DNA of 64,000 nucleotides, taken from positions 12,155,387 through 12,219,386 of the forward strand of contig NW_024881321.1 in the NCBI RefSeq assembly GCF_018691265.1, read 5' to 3'. Below are positions 1 to 15,751 of this stretch, one piece after another (the stretch's first letter is position 1; each line of letters begins with the position of its first letter). The position numbers were made by a program, and so were the translations under genes. Under the pieces are notes generated by a model. That model did not search any database. It saw only the letters and a list, made by a program, of their open reading frames with translations, and had not been told where the DNA came from. This DNA is from Tyto alba. Its lineage: Eukaryota; Chordata; Aves; Strigiformes; Tytonidae.

Positions 1-3000
1 ACACTGAAATACCTTTCTGCCTTACTGATGTTGTTTCTAATATATCATTATACAATTTGTCTACTTTCCAGACAATAACGGCATTGTGCGTGTGGTTTGT
101 TGCAAAAGTGCCTGCTAGTATTTTGTCTCATGGACTACTAGAAAACAGGTGGACCCTGTAAATTCAGAAAGAAAGGCAAGATGTGAAGACTGTAGCTTAA
201 TTAAACTGCAGATTAATTATCTGATATCCTGTGGGAAATACCCAACAAAGATTTATATAGTCCAGTTTACCATTCATTCTCTATTTGTCTCCACCTATTT
301 GGGAAAGACAACTGCTTTCTTGTTGTACCAGATGTAGAATACCCCAAATTTTTTTAAAGAATGCCTTCTTCTGGGGATTCTCAAGGAATCAACTCTGTAA
401 ATAAAAGATAGCAGAACTTGACATCTGCCAAAAAAGGGCACAGACAATTAATTGGTTATTCTTCCTTCTCAACCACAGCTGGTACTTTGACAGCTCTCCT
501 CTCATATCAACCAAAAATCCGTCTGCTCCTTTGTCAAAATCCATCTGCTCTCTACTATCAGTCCTAAATACCCAGTGCAACACTTTTTGATAGGTAATCT
601 TCAACCCTTCTTGTTTGCATTCAAATATTGCTATCTGCTCTTTCACACACCTGCCTTTGCTCTCTGACAAAATTCTGCAGGCTCTATCTATGCACTTCAT
701 ATATGTCACCCATGCAAATGTCCTATGTATGTTCTAAAATCTATTTCCTGACAAATAAACTGTTTAAAACATCAATCCCTTGCAAAATCCCCAAATTCTA
801 ATCCGTATATTACTTATTCTAGAATCTGCCTTGTACTTGACTGTGAAAGAAGCATAAGCAGTGTCAAAACCAAATTGTTCCCATTAGCACTGACCTTCAG
901 ATGCTGAAGAGTTTGGATCTTGTTGGCCAGAGAAAACTGTTACTTGGTTTCACAGTGCCTGCTATGAGATGAAAAGTCTCTATTGTTTCTGTTCTCAGTG
1001 ATTCAGTAATACAACTATATGATGCTATTTTGGATGTTCACATCATGTCAGAACTTCTAATGCTGTTGAGAAGCAGATGGAACCTGTTTTTCATCTATCT
1101 TCCAGTCATAAGCTTGTATAAGTCTTTGGTTCATTTTTTGGTTTTCTACATTGTTTCTGTGTCCATACAATACATTTTACAATAGTGATCAATACTGAGA
1201 TTGGGCAAAAGCTGATGAGGATAATTTGTTATGTTATAAAGGACTGACTTAGAAAAAAAAGGCAGGGAAAAACAATTTAAATTGTGTTTACATGCAAAGG
1301 AGCAGGAACAGTTGAACAAATGAAGATGTTGGGCAAGAAAATTCACTACTTTCACTACTTACTATATTTGTACCTTTTTAAAGATTTTAATGTAGCACTT
1401 TTAAAACATACTATGAACATACCTCCCTTTTGTTTTGCGTCCTAGCAGTGTAGGGAATGTCTCTTACCTCTTGAGACAATAAATATAGTAAATAACAATT
1501 TTCATCAAATTTAACCTGGTCAAGATGTGACCAGTACTTGTTCAATGACACTGACTTATGTCTTTCTTCTTATATATGACAAACCTAGCAGTTATTTAAT
1601 TAGGCAGTTACAAGAAACAGTGAGAAACATTGAAGGTTCTCAATTAATTCTAAAAGTACTTCTTTCTTTAAAGAATAAAAGTGGTTACTGAAAAAACAAA
1701 ATGGACTATGAAAATATTAAAGTTCATCTATAATTTCCTATACCATAAATAACCACCAACAATTTATCTGCATGTAAGAATTGGAAATGAGGGGGAAAAA
1801 GTGTTCTTAACTACAATTAATTCTTACAAACAAAATAATGATTAATTTTCATCTAGATCAGACTGCTCACCACTGAAATTTATAATAAATCATTATTTTT
1901 GTGTCACAAGCAATTGTGAAGAGAGTTGAAAGGGTCACACACACACACTCTAATGTACACCCACCCACAAAGACAGTACATAGTGAGTGCAGAGGTATTG
2001 GGTTCTCTATACATGTGATTTGTCACAGTATTAGAATGCACTACAATATATCTGTACATGTATTCTATCTCCCATGCTGTTATCGTCAAGTTCAATCCTT
2101 TCTGACCCACAATAATTTGTTTGAAAATAAAATGTCTCTTCTGTGTATGCAGGAGACTGTCTATGAAGATCAAAGTTTTTGGTATCAGATATTTTATATA
2201 CACCGGCTGAGAATTTTCTATATTTTCTATTAAATGCCTTTGGTCTAATATTGGAAACAGAGAACGGGGCATCTTGCTATGAATGAACTGAAGAATTTGG
2301 AAGAGAAACAGAGCTTGTGATCTGAGGGAACACTGGAGGTGAGGGCCTTTTGTAGATGGCAATACTTATCTGTCACCATTAACTGATTTCTGTTGAGGAG
2401 ATTGGCGTAGTATCTGTATTTGTTATGCACCATGGGAGGTTTAGTTATATCCAGTGCTCAAGAAGCTGCAGATGAGTCCAGCAGTATGAACTTACAAGTA
2501 TTTATACTCAGAAATAATTCATGATGTTATCAGTTTTCTAGTTTGACTTCTGATTGTGAGGTATAAATATTACTGTTTAACAAGTATTGTTTATCGTGAA
2601 AGAACAATTGAAGCTAGACCAGTATTTAACGTATTGAAGATTGAGTGTTGGTTTATTAAGGATTATTAGAACTATGACATATTTAAAGTACTTAATTAGT
2701 GATCACCTTTTTTTCTCCTTACTGGACTACTTTGGTTATATTTGGTATAGATGTTATATAGTTTTAATGGGCGGTGGTAATATAGATTTTTCTTTTTCAT
2801 GGGTTGTATTTTAAATCAGTATCCTGAATTTTTCTAGTAAATTAATTAGACAATAGACATCATATTTATGACATTTCTTCTGTCTAATATATAATTTCTT
2901 TTTGAACTCTAACATTTGTTTTCCTCTGTGCCTTAAACATCATTCTAGCCCTTACAATAGTTACTTTTATTCATGTTAAATCTCTGTTTCACTGATATTT

Positions 3001-5471
3001 TTCCTATAATTGATGTCAAGTTACTAAACTGTAGTTCTAGGATCTCCTTGGAGTTCTGCAAAATCATTTGCCATTGGCTATGAAAGTTCATTGGCTAATT
3101 CCTTTAGCACTCTAATGGATTTAATCTGGCCCTACTGATTCAAAACGTTAATTTGTTCCAGGTATTTTCTCATTTGCTTTTTAACAGTGTTGATGTCTAT
3201 TCTCTTATGTTGTTCATCTACTCCCAGCATAATTAATCATTTTACACAAGAGTCCTTTTGAGTGAACTGAAGCAGAGCAAGTACTTAGAAAATCTACTTT
3301 TTTTTTTCCCTCCAGTGTATTTCCTTTCTGAAAATTAGAGCCCTTAACTTTTATCTTCCCTTTTTCTCTGAAGTGTCTAAATAATTGTCTTTGTTTCCGT
3401 ATCTATCACAAAAATATATTACTACTGAAATTTGCTTATCCACATTAGGTTTTTATAACTTCTTATCCTGACTTTGCTTACCCTTGTAGTAAAATGTTGC
3501 AGTTGCAACAAATTCCCATCTCTGCATGTTGTAGAACTTCTACCTCCAGAGCAGATTCACTTCTCATTTTCTATTTGTTTTATTTGCGGAACTTCCATTT
3601 AATGTGAATGGCATATAGACAAATTTCAAGCCTCGTAGAATGAAATACCAAAGGTCCTTAAACCACTTGCTACTAATGGCAAAGTACTGGTTCAGGGATT
3701 TTCATGAAATTGTGGAAAAAAAAAGCAGTGGACTGAATGTAACATGGATAGTGGCTTTGACATGGACTCAGGACAGCTATGACAGAAAGCCTTAATAGGA
3801 AGAGATGGAGGTTTCAGCATCAGTGGACTGTTCGGTCTGCTACCAACCAGATAGTTTTAGGATAGGCAGAAACATTGTGGTTGTATCATACAAACAGCAC
3901 CTAAGATACAATTCAATATAAGTAAGTAGTAATAATAAAGGAAAATATATAGAGCTTCACAATTTAAAATGCAGCAGTCCCTGGACTTTCCAAGATAGCA
4001 AAAATATGAACAAGGAAACAGAGTAAAAATGAACTAGAAGTGTTAACAGATAAAATGCAATGTCACGTGAATACTAAAAAGAAGGATATATACTTATTAG
4101 GAATGTAATCTTTGGTTAGAATGATAACTGAAGAGGCTGTTCTTCTCTGAATATTGATCTGATTTACATATTTATTTAGCTTTTGAAAGGTGAGATATCC
4201 TCTTTGATATTCTGTAAATAACAAACTGGTATGCTGAATCATATAACAATACTGAATGGGGTTTTTGATTTTCTTAAAAATAATGCATGATCAGATAGAG
4301 TAATGAATAGTTATTATCTTAAATAGTTATCCATCTTAGCTTCCTTTAATCTACAAAAGGAGAGTAAATTGTAAATGAACAATACATTTTTAAAAAATCA
4401 CTTTACTGAACTGTTTGTAAGCACTAGTGCTAAACGTGACATTTGGTCTGCTTGTGGATTAAATCTTTGAGTGTCACAGAAGAAATAGATCATGAGTGTT
4501 TGTTAAATGAATATCTGTTGTTCCCTGATGAGTATGCCCAGCTCTCTGAGTCAGAACACAAGTTGTGCAAACATGTTTATTTCTGCCTCTTACGCTTATT
4601 CAAGAACAAAGCTATTTTAATAGCCTAGTAATAGCTAACAGATATCATACAGTTGCAAAAGCATAATACAAAAATGGACAAGATCAGTTAAAAGCTGAGT
4701 GATGTTTATTAGCAGCCTCACTATGTTTGGAACTTGCAAACAAAGCCTAACAATCAAGGGCACAGAAATTATTATTAAATTCTAAAATGAGAAAGGTATT
4801 CCTAAAAAGTACAAAAAGCCATAACTACTCAGGAATATTTTGATATTTTATTTTCTGTATAAATTTACCAGAAGAGAGAAATAAAATTCTGAAGCAGTAA
4901 ATTATACAGTTCATAAAAAGAAAAAAATAAAAGGGGGTAATTTCAGTTTAATTACAGTCAAATAAAACAGGTGTTAGTTTATACTGTAATTACTTACTCC
5001 AGAACAAAACATGTAATTGGATACTTTGTAGATAAAAGGACTTGAATTTTATGGCTTAATTCAAATCTAGATGGTGTGCATAGTCACTTAATAATTGAGA
5101 AACTGACATTTCCAAGTGTCTGAGTCAACAGGAGATTTATCTGTGGAACTCGTTAGATTGGTAGTTCAACCAATAAGACAGAAATGACCAGTTTTGTGGC
5201 TGAAACATGAAACATAGCGATAAATATATTTGCTATCGGTTGCTTCTTATGTATATAGCTCTTTTATTCCAAACACAAACTGAAATGAAAAAAAAAACCT
5301 AAAAATCTAATAATTAGAGATTTAAAATTATAACATATTTGTTACTTTCAAATTCCATTATAATTATCAGATTTCTTTTAATAATTATGTGGATATTGAT
5401 TATATATGTAATTCATAATTCGTAATATCATAAATATTACTCTATGGTCATAATTTTTATTTACATGTTGG

Positions 5472-5490
5472 TTTTTTTTTTTTTTTTTTT
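5472..5490. repeat. Poly-T tract (19 T)
   Basis: An uninterrupted run of T on the plus strand in AT-rich sequence. No CR1 or LTR sequence adjoins it, so it is a simple homopolymer rather than the tail of a recognisable retroposon. Confidence 0.85.
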
Positions 5491-5668
5491 CCGATTTTAA
5501 TGTTTCGGTTTTAATTCCTGGTATCTGATGCTTTACATAAATAAAATTATGCACAAAATACATTGTCTTAATTGGGGGGCTTTGGGAAATAGCAAATTTT
5601 ATATGTGTACCTCCCAAAGCTCAGAAACACACACTGTTCTCCAGAAAGAAACAACTAGGGAATATATG

Positions 5669-5710
5669 TATAGAAATTCTTAACATATAGAAGTTCTTAA
5701 CGTATAGAAA
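5669..5710. repeat. Short 17-bp tandem repeat, about 2.5 copies
   Basis: The unit tatagaaNttcttaacN occurs at 5669-5685 and 5686-5702, followed by a partial third copy. The two full copies differ at about two positions. This is probably a local slippage duplication with no visible function. Confidence 0.7.
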
Positions 5711-8700
5711 ATATTTACAAGATTTCCTATAGCACCACTGTTTCCTTTAGCTTTCTTGAAAATCATGATGGTCATGAAGTGAGTTAAAGAAACAGAATAT
5801 TGAAACTCCTTGTTGAAGTTAGTAGGAGCTTTGAAAAATTATATGTATGGCAGTTCATAATACAAACTTAGATTATCACCTTTGGAAAATTAGGTCCAAA
5901 GGGCTAAATTGTGGTTTCTATATGTGTGTCATAACTGAATACATGTGTCTTTCTCTCCATATATAAATTACATTTAAGACATTAGAGATGACTGTGATGG
6001 GAGTGTTTAGAGAACTGACATATCAGGCCAGTTTTAAACTTTAAAATAAAACTTTAAAATAAAACTTTACTAAATTCACTCATTAATATCACACTTCTGT
6101 ATAACTGTATAGTAAGCACTAATGGCTCTGGTCCACAGTGATTCTTAGTTGCATAGGTCAAGGTGACCAGGTCTTGATCAAGGCTTGAAAACTCTTTGAC
6201 AGAAGTTGGAATTGAAGCAAGCTTGCCATCATTCTTGTCCATTTTTTTTTTTTTTTTGTATATGCTTGATGTTTTTATGCCACTGTCCCACTCTCCAAAA
6301 GAAGGGTTCTCCTCTGCTCCTGGTACTGCTTATCTTGCTTTTGGTTTTGCCAGTCATGTTCTGCCTATTTACATTCCCTTGTGTTTATCTTGTCTTCTGT
6401 CTGGCAGCTTCTTGTTTTTCTGTCACTTGGATACCTCCAAGTACAGCTGCACATGACTTTTCATGTCTCACTCATATAGAATGTGTTTAGATTGTATCTG
6501 TCCATGCTATTCACAGTATTGCAAAATACATACTATTGTTACACTATTTTAATATACTTATATTTGGGTAAAAGGCCAAATTGCTACTCATTATATCCTC
6601 GTTAGTTTATTTATATTTTATAGGCATTTCAGCCTCTAATTTGACTCAAATAATTTATTTGGTGGTATTTTTCTCTTTGACTTTATCATTATGTTTTTTC
6701 TGTATTTTAGTTGTAAGCCATATAGATATATTAATTTTCTGCTTCAGTGGGATTATATGTGTTAGCTACTTAGCTTTGTTTTACCCGTTTGTGTCTGTAC
6801 AGTGGTCACCATTAAAAGCTGGGCACCAAGTACATAAAACAAATGTCCAGAGCCATCTAAGATGTTGGTTTTTTCCTCTGTGAACTGTGTAACTCATTTC
6901 ACTTAATTTTCTTGTCTTATCTTCATGTAAGTAAGCATCTCTGTTGTTTAGGGATGAAAATTTACAAAAAATTATCATCTTAGCCCACCATGTCTCCAAA
7001 CAGTTAGTTTGCTAAAATGGTGTCAGGAAAAAAGATTATCTTATCTATTCCTCTTCTTATGTTTAGATCAAAATCTGTATTCATTATGAGAACTCTTTGG
7101 TTTTAATCTCATGTGATAAATGTATTCTTTAATGGACAGAATTAACTATCAGAGCATTTTTTTTTTTGTCTTTTATCAAGAACATAATTTCGTTTATAAC
7201 GACAAAAAACCCCAAGCTGTGTTAAAAAAGAAAAATAACAGGTGTAAAATGTGAACACTAAACACATTCAGGACAAAAATGATTTCTAGAATCTAAATGT
7301 AGAGGAATATCGCCTGGTAATGTCATGGCATTTTGCAACAGATTTTACTAATTATTTGTGTGGGTTGAGGTAGAAACATCTACTTCTGGATTTGAATTCT
7401 GGTAATATGATACTCTCTTGGTGTTATCTTTGTCACATGACTCCTAAATAATTAGATTTTCAATAAAGAATATCATGGAGACATGCTAAAGATATATATA
7501 CTTATATGAGAAACACGGTACCACATATTTCAATGTTATTTTTGAATTTCAGAAGTGATAATGACAAAAGCAACCCATTACTGACAGTGACAAAACCTCA
7601 GGAGGTACCATGACTTTTTCAAGGCTGCCACAAGCCAAATATGAATCATGAAAAACAAGAACAAATTACAAAACTCAATAGTTAACAGAGGGAATATACA
7701 CAGTAAACAGTATGGAGCATGGTGATATTAAATACAATTTAGGAAATTGAAAGAGCAAAATTAAAAACTGCTGAGGCATAAAGGAAAATTTCATATAGCC
7801 TCATGAAACAGAAAGGCAATAATAATATACAGGGTTTATTTCCCCAGTATTTAGTTTAAAGATTGCAGCTTCTATATCTGACCTGGAAGAGCTAGTAATC
7901 TGGGAATCCTAGCTATTTTTTGGAAGCTATGTCAGTTAAACTAATGAAAGATATGACCTTTTGTTTCAAACTTTGCCTTGCTACTATTGTACATTTACCA
8001 TTTAGTCAAACATAAAATATCTGTTAGCAGAGTTTGCAATTAAGAAGGTTCCACCCCATCCTTTCTCCCTTTTTCCTTGCCCTCCCCTGCTACCGCACAA
8101 AAGGATATTTACTTTACAGTAACAGAGTAAATCATAAAAGCTCTCTGGAGCTGCAAGATTGAAAAGATGGAGAAACTATATGCATCTGAAGCTCTTCTTC
8201 CAGTGAAGTGGAAAGATGTCAAAGCAGGTATCAGTGTTTAAAAAAGGAATAGGACGAGCTAAGATTAAAGTGCTTGTCACACAGAAACTAAACTGAGCAA
8301 AATTACATGTTGTTATATGAAACTCTTTTTTCTACAGGTGTTAACTTTCCTGTCATTTTTTCTTCATTAGTGACAAAATAGCTATATGAAGAGTGTTCGT
8401 TCAAGTATAGCAATCTATATTTTCTTCTCCATGCTTTGAAACTGAAGAGTTCATGATGTATCTTGTGTTTGCTGTAGTTGAGTGAATTTTTTTGTCTAGT
8501 TTCATTCAGCACAATGCTATGATAGATTGCAAAGGGGATGGACAGACAACTTTTTTAAAAGCTGATATCCTTGAGTAGGGGTTTGAGAATAGTTTATTGT
8601 TCATGCACACATGCATTTATGTCTTGTACCGTAGACAGTGATAAGGGGTGTATTCTCTTACGCCGTGAAAGTGATGGTTGCTCATCTGTGAAGACCTGAC

Positions 8701-11700
8701 TGTGGCAAGTGATCTACACGATATAGAAAGTGCTGATGTAAATCAATGCTGCCATTAAGTATATATGTAGTTTAAAAAACTGCAGTGACATTTTAGAGAA
8801 AGATTGTCTTTCTGAGGCTCTGGCTACATACAAGATGGATTAGTTTTGCTAAATAATTCATTAACCTTGTTTAGTTATACTCTCCCTAAGAAACGCTAGC
8901 CAATCATGGAAATATTCTGCTGACAACAAAATTTCAGCATGACGACAAAAGAACTTTACCTTCAAGAATATAGAGAATGGATGATAATGAAAAAGACACA
9001 AGCCTACTTGACAGTTACCTTACCTTTATCACAGATTGCTTCTATTCCAAACTTAGTGGGAATTCATGACATGAACGAGTCAATCAGCAGTTGGTCTGCC
9101 TTAGCTCTGTCATTTTTCCTCCTCAGTCTTTCATCTCTTGAATATGCTTCTTAAATATTAATTTTAAATTACAGTGTAAGCTCTTTGAGACAGCTACTAT
9201 AATTTATTTTATATTTGTTAAGTTTGTTAAGAGCAACAAAGTCTTACTTTTTAGAAAATATAACAGTCATATAGTAAATAATTACTAAAACTTTTGCTAT
9301 TCTTAGTATCGCATTATAACATTTAAGATAGACCTTTATTTTCTATTAATGTTATGGTGACATTACGGTGACTTCCTAATTGTGATGAGCATTGTACTTT
9401 AGGATATTATTATTTTCATCAAAATTATTACATATTTTAGTTTGCTCTGTATTTCATTTCAGTTTCCTATTACACATGTCTTTTAACAAAACTAGTTGAA
9501 TTCTTAAGGTGTTGCTGCATTAATAATATGAAATAAATTTTGACACATGTTGTTATTTTTTCAACTTTTAAAAGATGTCATATTATTATCCATGAGCAGT
9601 TATGGTGAGTATAAGTACATCAAGTCACTACTTCTGGTGTAAATAACGACACGTTGTCACAGTAACTCATAAGATCCATGCTATTAAGTTTGCATTGTCT
9701 TGTAAATTACCTAGGTAATAAATAACAATTATGTCACACAAAACTATAGTTAGTAGGTTCTATATAAGTCATCATAAAAATTACTATTTCATCCTTTCCA
9801 GATGATACACATGAAATGGAGTATCTGGAATAGATCAACCTGCATGACACATCATAATCATATTCAATCTTCTTTGTTAGTATTGATGAGTTATGTTAGT
9901 AACTCTAGGCCTATCTCGTTGTTCAGTGCTGAGTACCTAGAAGAAAAAATTAATCTTTTTAGTTAATACATAACATGGATAGAAAAGCACCAGTCTTAGT
10001 GAAGTCAATAGCAATATTCTGTCTTATCCATCAGCTGTTTATAGTGCGACCTGCTCTTTTCAGCAATTAGGTGCATTCTTTTTTATGAAGGTGAATAAGT
10101 AATACCAAATTTTTGTAAACACTTATTATAACTATGTTCTCAAAACTGGGAGTGAACCTGGAATATAGTTTTTATTAATCTACAGTTCCATTTCAGTTTT
10201 CAGAGATCTGAACCTGTAAAACCTGTCACAAAACAGTTCATCTGCTTTGATTCAGGAAATACGGATACTGTAAATGATGCCCATTCCATACATTAATTGA
10301 AGTTGTTAATGGAATTGGAGAGGTTGGTTAGAATAGGCAGCAGATCATGATCTTCTAGTAAAGCTTCCAGTAAGAGCAACAAGTAAGAAATGCCTAGCAA
10401 AGCAACTGGGTTGCTAGTGGAGAATCATAGCAGGTGTTTGTGGGTGAGGAAGGAGTTAGGAATGGTTGGCAGAACAGTGAAACATGGCTAGCAGCAATGG
10501 CTAACAACATAGAAGCAACTTATGCCACAAGACCATCAGTGGCTTTCATTCCCCTTTGTTATGTAGAAAGATCTGCCATTCCCAGACTGTGAATGATGTA
10601 TTACTGAAAGAGGGGAAAGGATTGGCAGGCCTAGCCATTGCCTGAGAATATTGGACTGTAAAATGTTTTATTTTAGAAGTTAAGTATTGCTTGTTCCCTG
10701 GTTTATCTTCTTTAAGCTCTATTTTTCATCTTTTCACTCTTAATAAAGTGTTTGCCAAACTAACTGGTTCATTACTGCTAATGTGGAAAATTAGCTCACT
10801 GAGTGCAGAAAGACAGGTTTAATTTTTTCAGGTTTATGGTTGGGAGCTCAAGCTACTGTTGTATTCTGAACCCTTTAAATTGGATCCTGCCTTTGATTGC
10901 CACCCATACATACTTATCATTATGGTTACAGACATATCCTTAATGCAAAGGTATGGTCTGAAAATGTAATGGACCTGAATTGTTGAGCTGTGTTCACTTT
11001 CAAGAAAAGAACACAAAATGCAGTACAATATAATTACTCTTAGTCATCTTTCAGTAGTACTTTCTACTTCTAAAATGCCTCTACCTACGAATTCACTGTG
11101 TCTTGCTGTTGCGTGGTATGTATGTTGACATATATTGTACACTCTATTTTTCAGGCACTCTTACTTCAGATTATTTGTTCTTTCCTGAATGTTTCAAGGT
11201 GTTGGTCAAGCTTCAGTCATAGCAAGTCTCACTGGAAAAATGGATAAAGTTTGTTATTAATATTAACTGATGTTTCATGCCTTAAAATTAGGGATTTAAT
11301 CCATACTCTTACAATACTTGGAGGAAGGAGGAAATTCTATATCATAAATTAAATGAGATTAATTCCATCCTGAATGTTTATCTTGTGAACATCCTCTTTA
11401 GAGTAGGGGGTAAGGAAAAAGAAGTTATTTTTTCCAGGATTTTTGAGTATGCTTTCTTAAGAGTTTCTAGCATCTGAAATTGACCCCTACTGTTCCTCGT
11501 ATGTCACTTTTATGTATCAATATCCAGATATTACCTAAGTATAATGCAACATGCTTAACATATAAAGTAGCACTTGCAAATAATTCATTAGAGAGCAAAT
11601 AAAGTAATTCAAATATATCAGACAGTAATTTGGTTGAACTATAGTTTAATCCACCTTGTGTGAATAGTTTTTCAACATTCACAATCAAACTTCAAATTTC

Positions 11701-14700
11701 ACGCTTATAATTACATCAATATCATGTATGGTATGTATGAGATTTGTCAAAAGCTGCTTAAAAAATCTAAAGTGTTAGAATACCTTCTACCATATTCTGG
11801 TAATACAGCAATGTCTTCAAGCATAGAAATTAACCACCTGAGAAAGTTAGTAGAACTCTAAAACTATTGATGTAGTTTTATCTTGTAGCAATGTAGTAGG
11901 GAACACTGGCTAACAGAATATGTTACCTACAGGATGAAGAAAAGCAGTGTTATCTGTGTTATAGGGCAGAATGAAAAGGAGCTGTTTCTTTTTTTTGTGT
12001 GTGCAAAATATGTAATGTGATCTCATATTCAAAAAATGATATAACAACTCAATAAAGGAAAAGTTCCCTAAAAATAATCTGTGAGAGAAAACTGGAAGTT
12101 AACTGTGTAGCTGATAGTATTCCAATGGCCAAGAATGTTTCTGGGCACTGATTAGTGTTCCCGCATCTGAGGTAAAGAGATCAACTAGTTTTTTCTGTTT
12201 CTGTTAACTGTAAAAATATCTCTTTGTGATCCTAGACATGCAAAGTTAAAAGATATCACTTTAAAAATCCAAAGAAATTAATACTGTGGCACTTAAGTGA
12301 TGACCATTCATTATCCTAAATATTTTTCTATCCAAGAGTATCACTTGTAGTTCTCAGAGTCATAATTTTTAACTTTTTTTTTTATTATTTTTTTTTTATT
12401 TTTTATTGAGACATTGATCTTTGGGCACAGTGTCAGGCAGATAATATTTTTGTTTTTTACAGAAATATAGATATAATGTAATCACAACACAAAATGCTGT
12501 TTCTGTTAACCTGGGCTCCAAATAAATCTATACCATTTCCTCTATAAGAAATTAAAATAAAACAACTCTAAATCCTTGAGATGGGAAACAGCATAGTCTA
12601 TTTCCCATTCTGCACTATGAAGCCAACTTACTACTCAGAATAATTTTTTCTATCTGTATTTTTAAGGGCACAGGAGAAATTTATTTCTGTCCTCCCCCTT
12701 GGATCTTTTCTTTGGAAGGCTGTCCAGGTAGGTTTCTCATAAACATAGTAAGAGATTCCGTCTTCAATCTACTTCTAAAATTTCTGAGGGTTATCCTAGT
12801 CCATGCTAATGATAGATTGCCTGAGAAAATTCAGCGCTCATGTGCGAACATTTAGAAGATTTCAGTGACCACAGTATGTCATTTGTTCCTTTCTGACAAA
12901 TCAACAAAACACATTTAGAAGGAAAATACTTTACCTTTGGTTTGAAAGATGGTTTCAGATGATATGAATGATTTACATACAAATATAGATATAGCCTGTG
13001 AAAAATATTATTTATATTTTTGCATTAAAAAAAGTTTCCAAAACTACCCTTATGGTTTTACCCTTACAGTTTTTGAACAACTACCCAAATTCACAAAACT
13101 ACTTGCAGTTATTAGTTTTCCTTTCTTCGTGCAGAAACCTCTGGAACTAAAGATAAATAGAAGTAGGCCAGAAAAGTTTCTTTATGAAACGTGACCACAA
13201 CTTCTCTGATAGTTCCAATAATTTACCTCTTAGCCAATGAAGATGTGATAGAACAGAAATAACTAGCATAAAACATACTATCTTGTGTGTCATTTAAATA
13301 TTGCCTTGTAGAAAATATCACCTTATTCAAAAGGTTACCTCATTCATCTCTATTGCCACTTAGCATTCTTAGAGGTATGAGGAGCTAAGGCTGATATGAC
13401 TGTTTTTAAATTTCTTCTATTTGTTTGATGTCTTTTCTTTTTAATGGGATCACAGCCTCAGTCATCATTTGGCAGCTGTTTTCTTTCAAGGGATTTTTAC
13501 TTAAAATACATTTTTTTTTAAATATTATAATTTTACTGCTCAATGAACCTTGCAATAACAACATTTTAGCATCTATCCACCATGGCAGATGGCAAACTAA
13601 TGAGGCCTGCTGTAGCTGCATACTGATATGTTCTGTACACAACACTTCTGTGCTCCAAAGGGAGGTCAAAGAGTAACTTTTATTTATATTCTTTGTTGTA
13701 TTTGATCACTGAAAATCATAAAACAGATTATTAGAAAAAACACTTTTTGCACCTTTTAATTAGACTTACTAATGTTTACTGCAGGTGATCAACCTACAGA
13801 GCTCAAAAAAGACACAGTCCATATTTCAGTGTTGTTCAGATTTCATTTTTAAAAAAGAAACAATGCTATTCCAAGATGATTTTATAATTCTATTTAAAAT
13901 TCACCCTAGAATGCAAGATAAAGATGCTTTTGCTATCCAGGCCTTCAAGTCATTTTACTAAAGCTAATATTTTACTTTTGTTAGCTGTTAGATATTAAAG
14001 ATAGATACATACATAGTAAATATTCTACCTCTTTTTTTTTTTTTGTTTCAGGGCACTAGTGAATATTTCCCACCACCACCCCTCAGGATTCTGTGTTTTT
14101 CCTTAATGCAGATACCAGATTATTTTCATTAGATCTAGTGGACACTAATCTAGTACAACCTACTGTTTTAGTGACTTCAAGAAAAACAAGGTAAAACAGT
14201 CATGAAAAATCATGAGTCTGGTAATAAGTGCAGTTGACTTGTCCTCAGTCAAGGTGTGTAATATAACTATGTGATCTACATTTCTTGAAAGAGGAAGGCA
14301 GAGGAAATGTAAAACAGAGGAACTGACTGAATCTTCTAGAAGATCCTACCCATTTAAAGGAATATCTGAATCACAATTTGGAATTGATTTCTCATAGGAG
14401 AAAAGCCTAAGTGAATAACCATCACCCTACCTATAAAACCAGATTCTGTTGCTCTCTTTTATACTGATTTTTTTTTTCCCTCAAAGGTATGCCCCAAACT
14501 ACTTGAACCAAGACTAGATAATCTAGTCCTAGATAAACAAAATTTTACCTTTAATGTTTCACAAGCTTTTCTAAATCAATTCTGTGATCATATTAATGAT
14601 TGGAAGATATCCCTGAAAATCCCAGTAATCTCATTAAATTAGGATCAAAGATTAAAATACTGGAAAGTAAATTACTTTCAAGTATATAGCCTGAAGTAAT

Positions 14701-15329
14701 ATTGGATGTAATTAAGTAAAGATGATAACAACTTTCATTCCAAAACACTGTTCTTCACTGATTGCCAGTGCTGTGCTGTGTTTCTCTGTCAATAACATAT
14801 TACCGAGACCATTATATATTACAAAAAGAAGAGTCTTGAAGTAATAAATTTTAAAACATCAGTAATCGGTATCTGACCTTCATATATACTTCAACTGTCA
14901 CTTTTCAGATCTTCTGGCATTTTTTTTTTTTTATCTATTCCTTACAGGACAAAGCTGTAGACTTGGAGAAATACAGTCATTAACACTTATCAGTATTCTT
15001 ACAATATATTGAATCAATTTAATAGATTTTATTTTATTAATTCAATTTTTAATACAGATTTTCTTCCTGTAAATACTCTAGGGTCTAATGTTGCTTTCAG
15101 TGTGCTCATTTTACACTCAGATAATGTCACTGATATCACTGCATTTAGTTTTTTTTGTTTACCTTTATGAAAGGACTTCGAAACTATTCTATTATAATAT
15201 TAAAAATTAATTTATTTTAGATTTGCTTTCTGATTCAACACAGCTGAAAATGTCTTGGCATAACAGTAGGATTTCAATAGAATTTCAAATATCACATTAG
15301 CCTAAAGGCAAAATTTTATAATTATATAC

Positions 15330-15380
15330 TTTTTTTTTTTTTTTTTTAATGATCTGGTTTACTTTTTTTTTTTTTTTTTA
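15330..15380. repeat. Paired poly-T tracts (T18, spacer, T18)
   Basis: Two T runs of 18 bases each (15330-15347 and 15363-15380) are separated by a 15-base spacer; the second is followed by AG. They may be simple homopolymers. The second also looks like a polypyrimidine tract with a splice-acceptor AG, but no supported exon follows. Confidence 0.8.
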
Positions 15381-15725
15381 GGTTAAAACTTGTTTTGAAA
15401 TGTCCTGACTGAAGCAGCTCATCATTTAAGAAAATTACCAATTAAAGGGAGGAAATGAAAATAACAGACAGTTCATCTGTGTTCACTCCTTCACTGCCAT
15501 ATTAAAAAATCTTGAAAATCCATATTCTCACCTTTACTTTTTCCTGTCATCCATTGACTATAGTAAAAAGAGCAGTCTTCTTACAGAGTCAAAATTACTA
15601 TTACTGTACAGTATCTATAGATATGATTTATAAAGATGGAAGTGATTGATTCCTTCACTGAACAAACTTAGATGACCGTGAATCTTGCTTATAAAGTAAG
15701 TTGGGTGGTCTTCAACCACATCATC

Positions 15726-15751
15726 TTTTTTTTTTTTTTTTTTTTTTTCAG
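15726..15751 (+). repeat. Poly-T tract followed by CAG (acceptor-like)
   Basis: Twenty-three T residues are followed directly by CAG, the shape of a very strong vertebrate 3' splice site. The downstream sequence stays open for only about 20 codons before a stop, so an exon is not supported by coding potential. Chance is the simplest explanation in DNA this rich in T runs. Confidence 0.7.

Noticed and set aside
1904..2362. 152-codon open frame on the minus strand
   Set aside because: Composition is like its AT-rich surroundings, there is no recognisable domain, and a plus-strand frame overlaps it. Expected by chance in a window this size.
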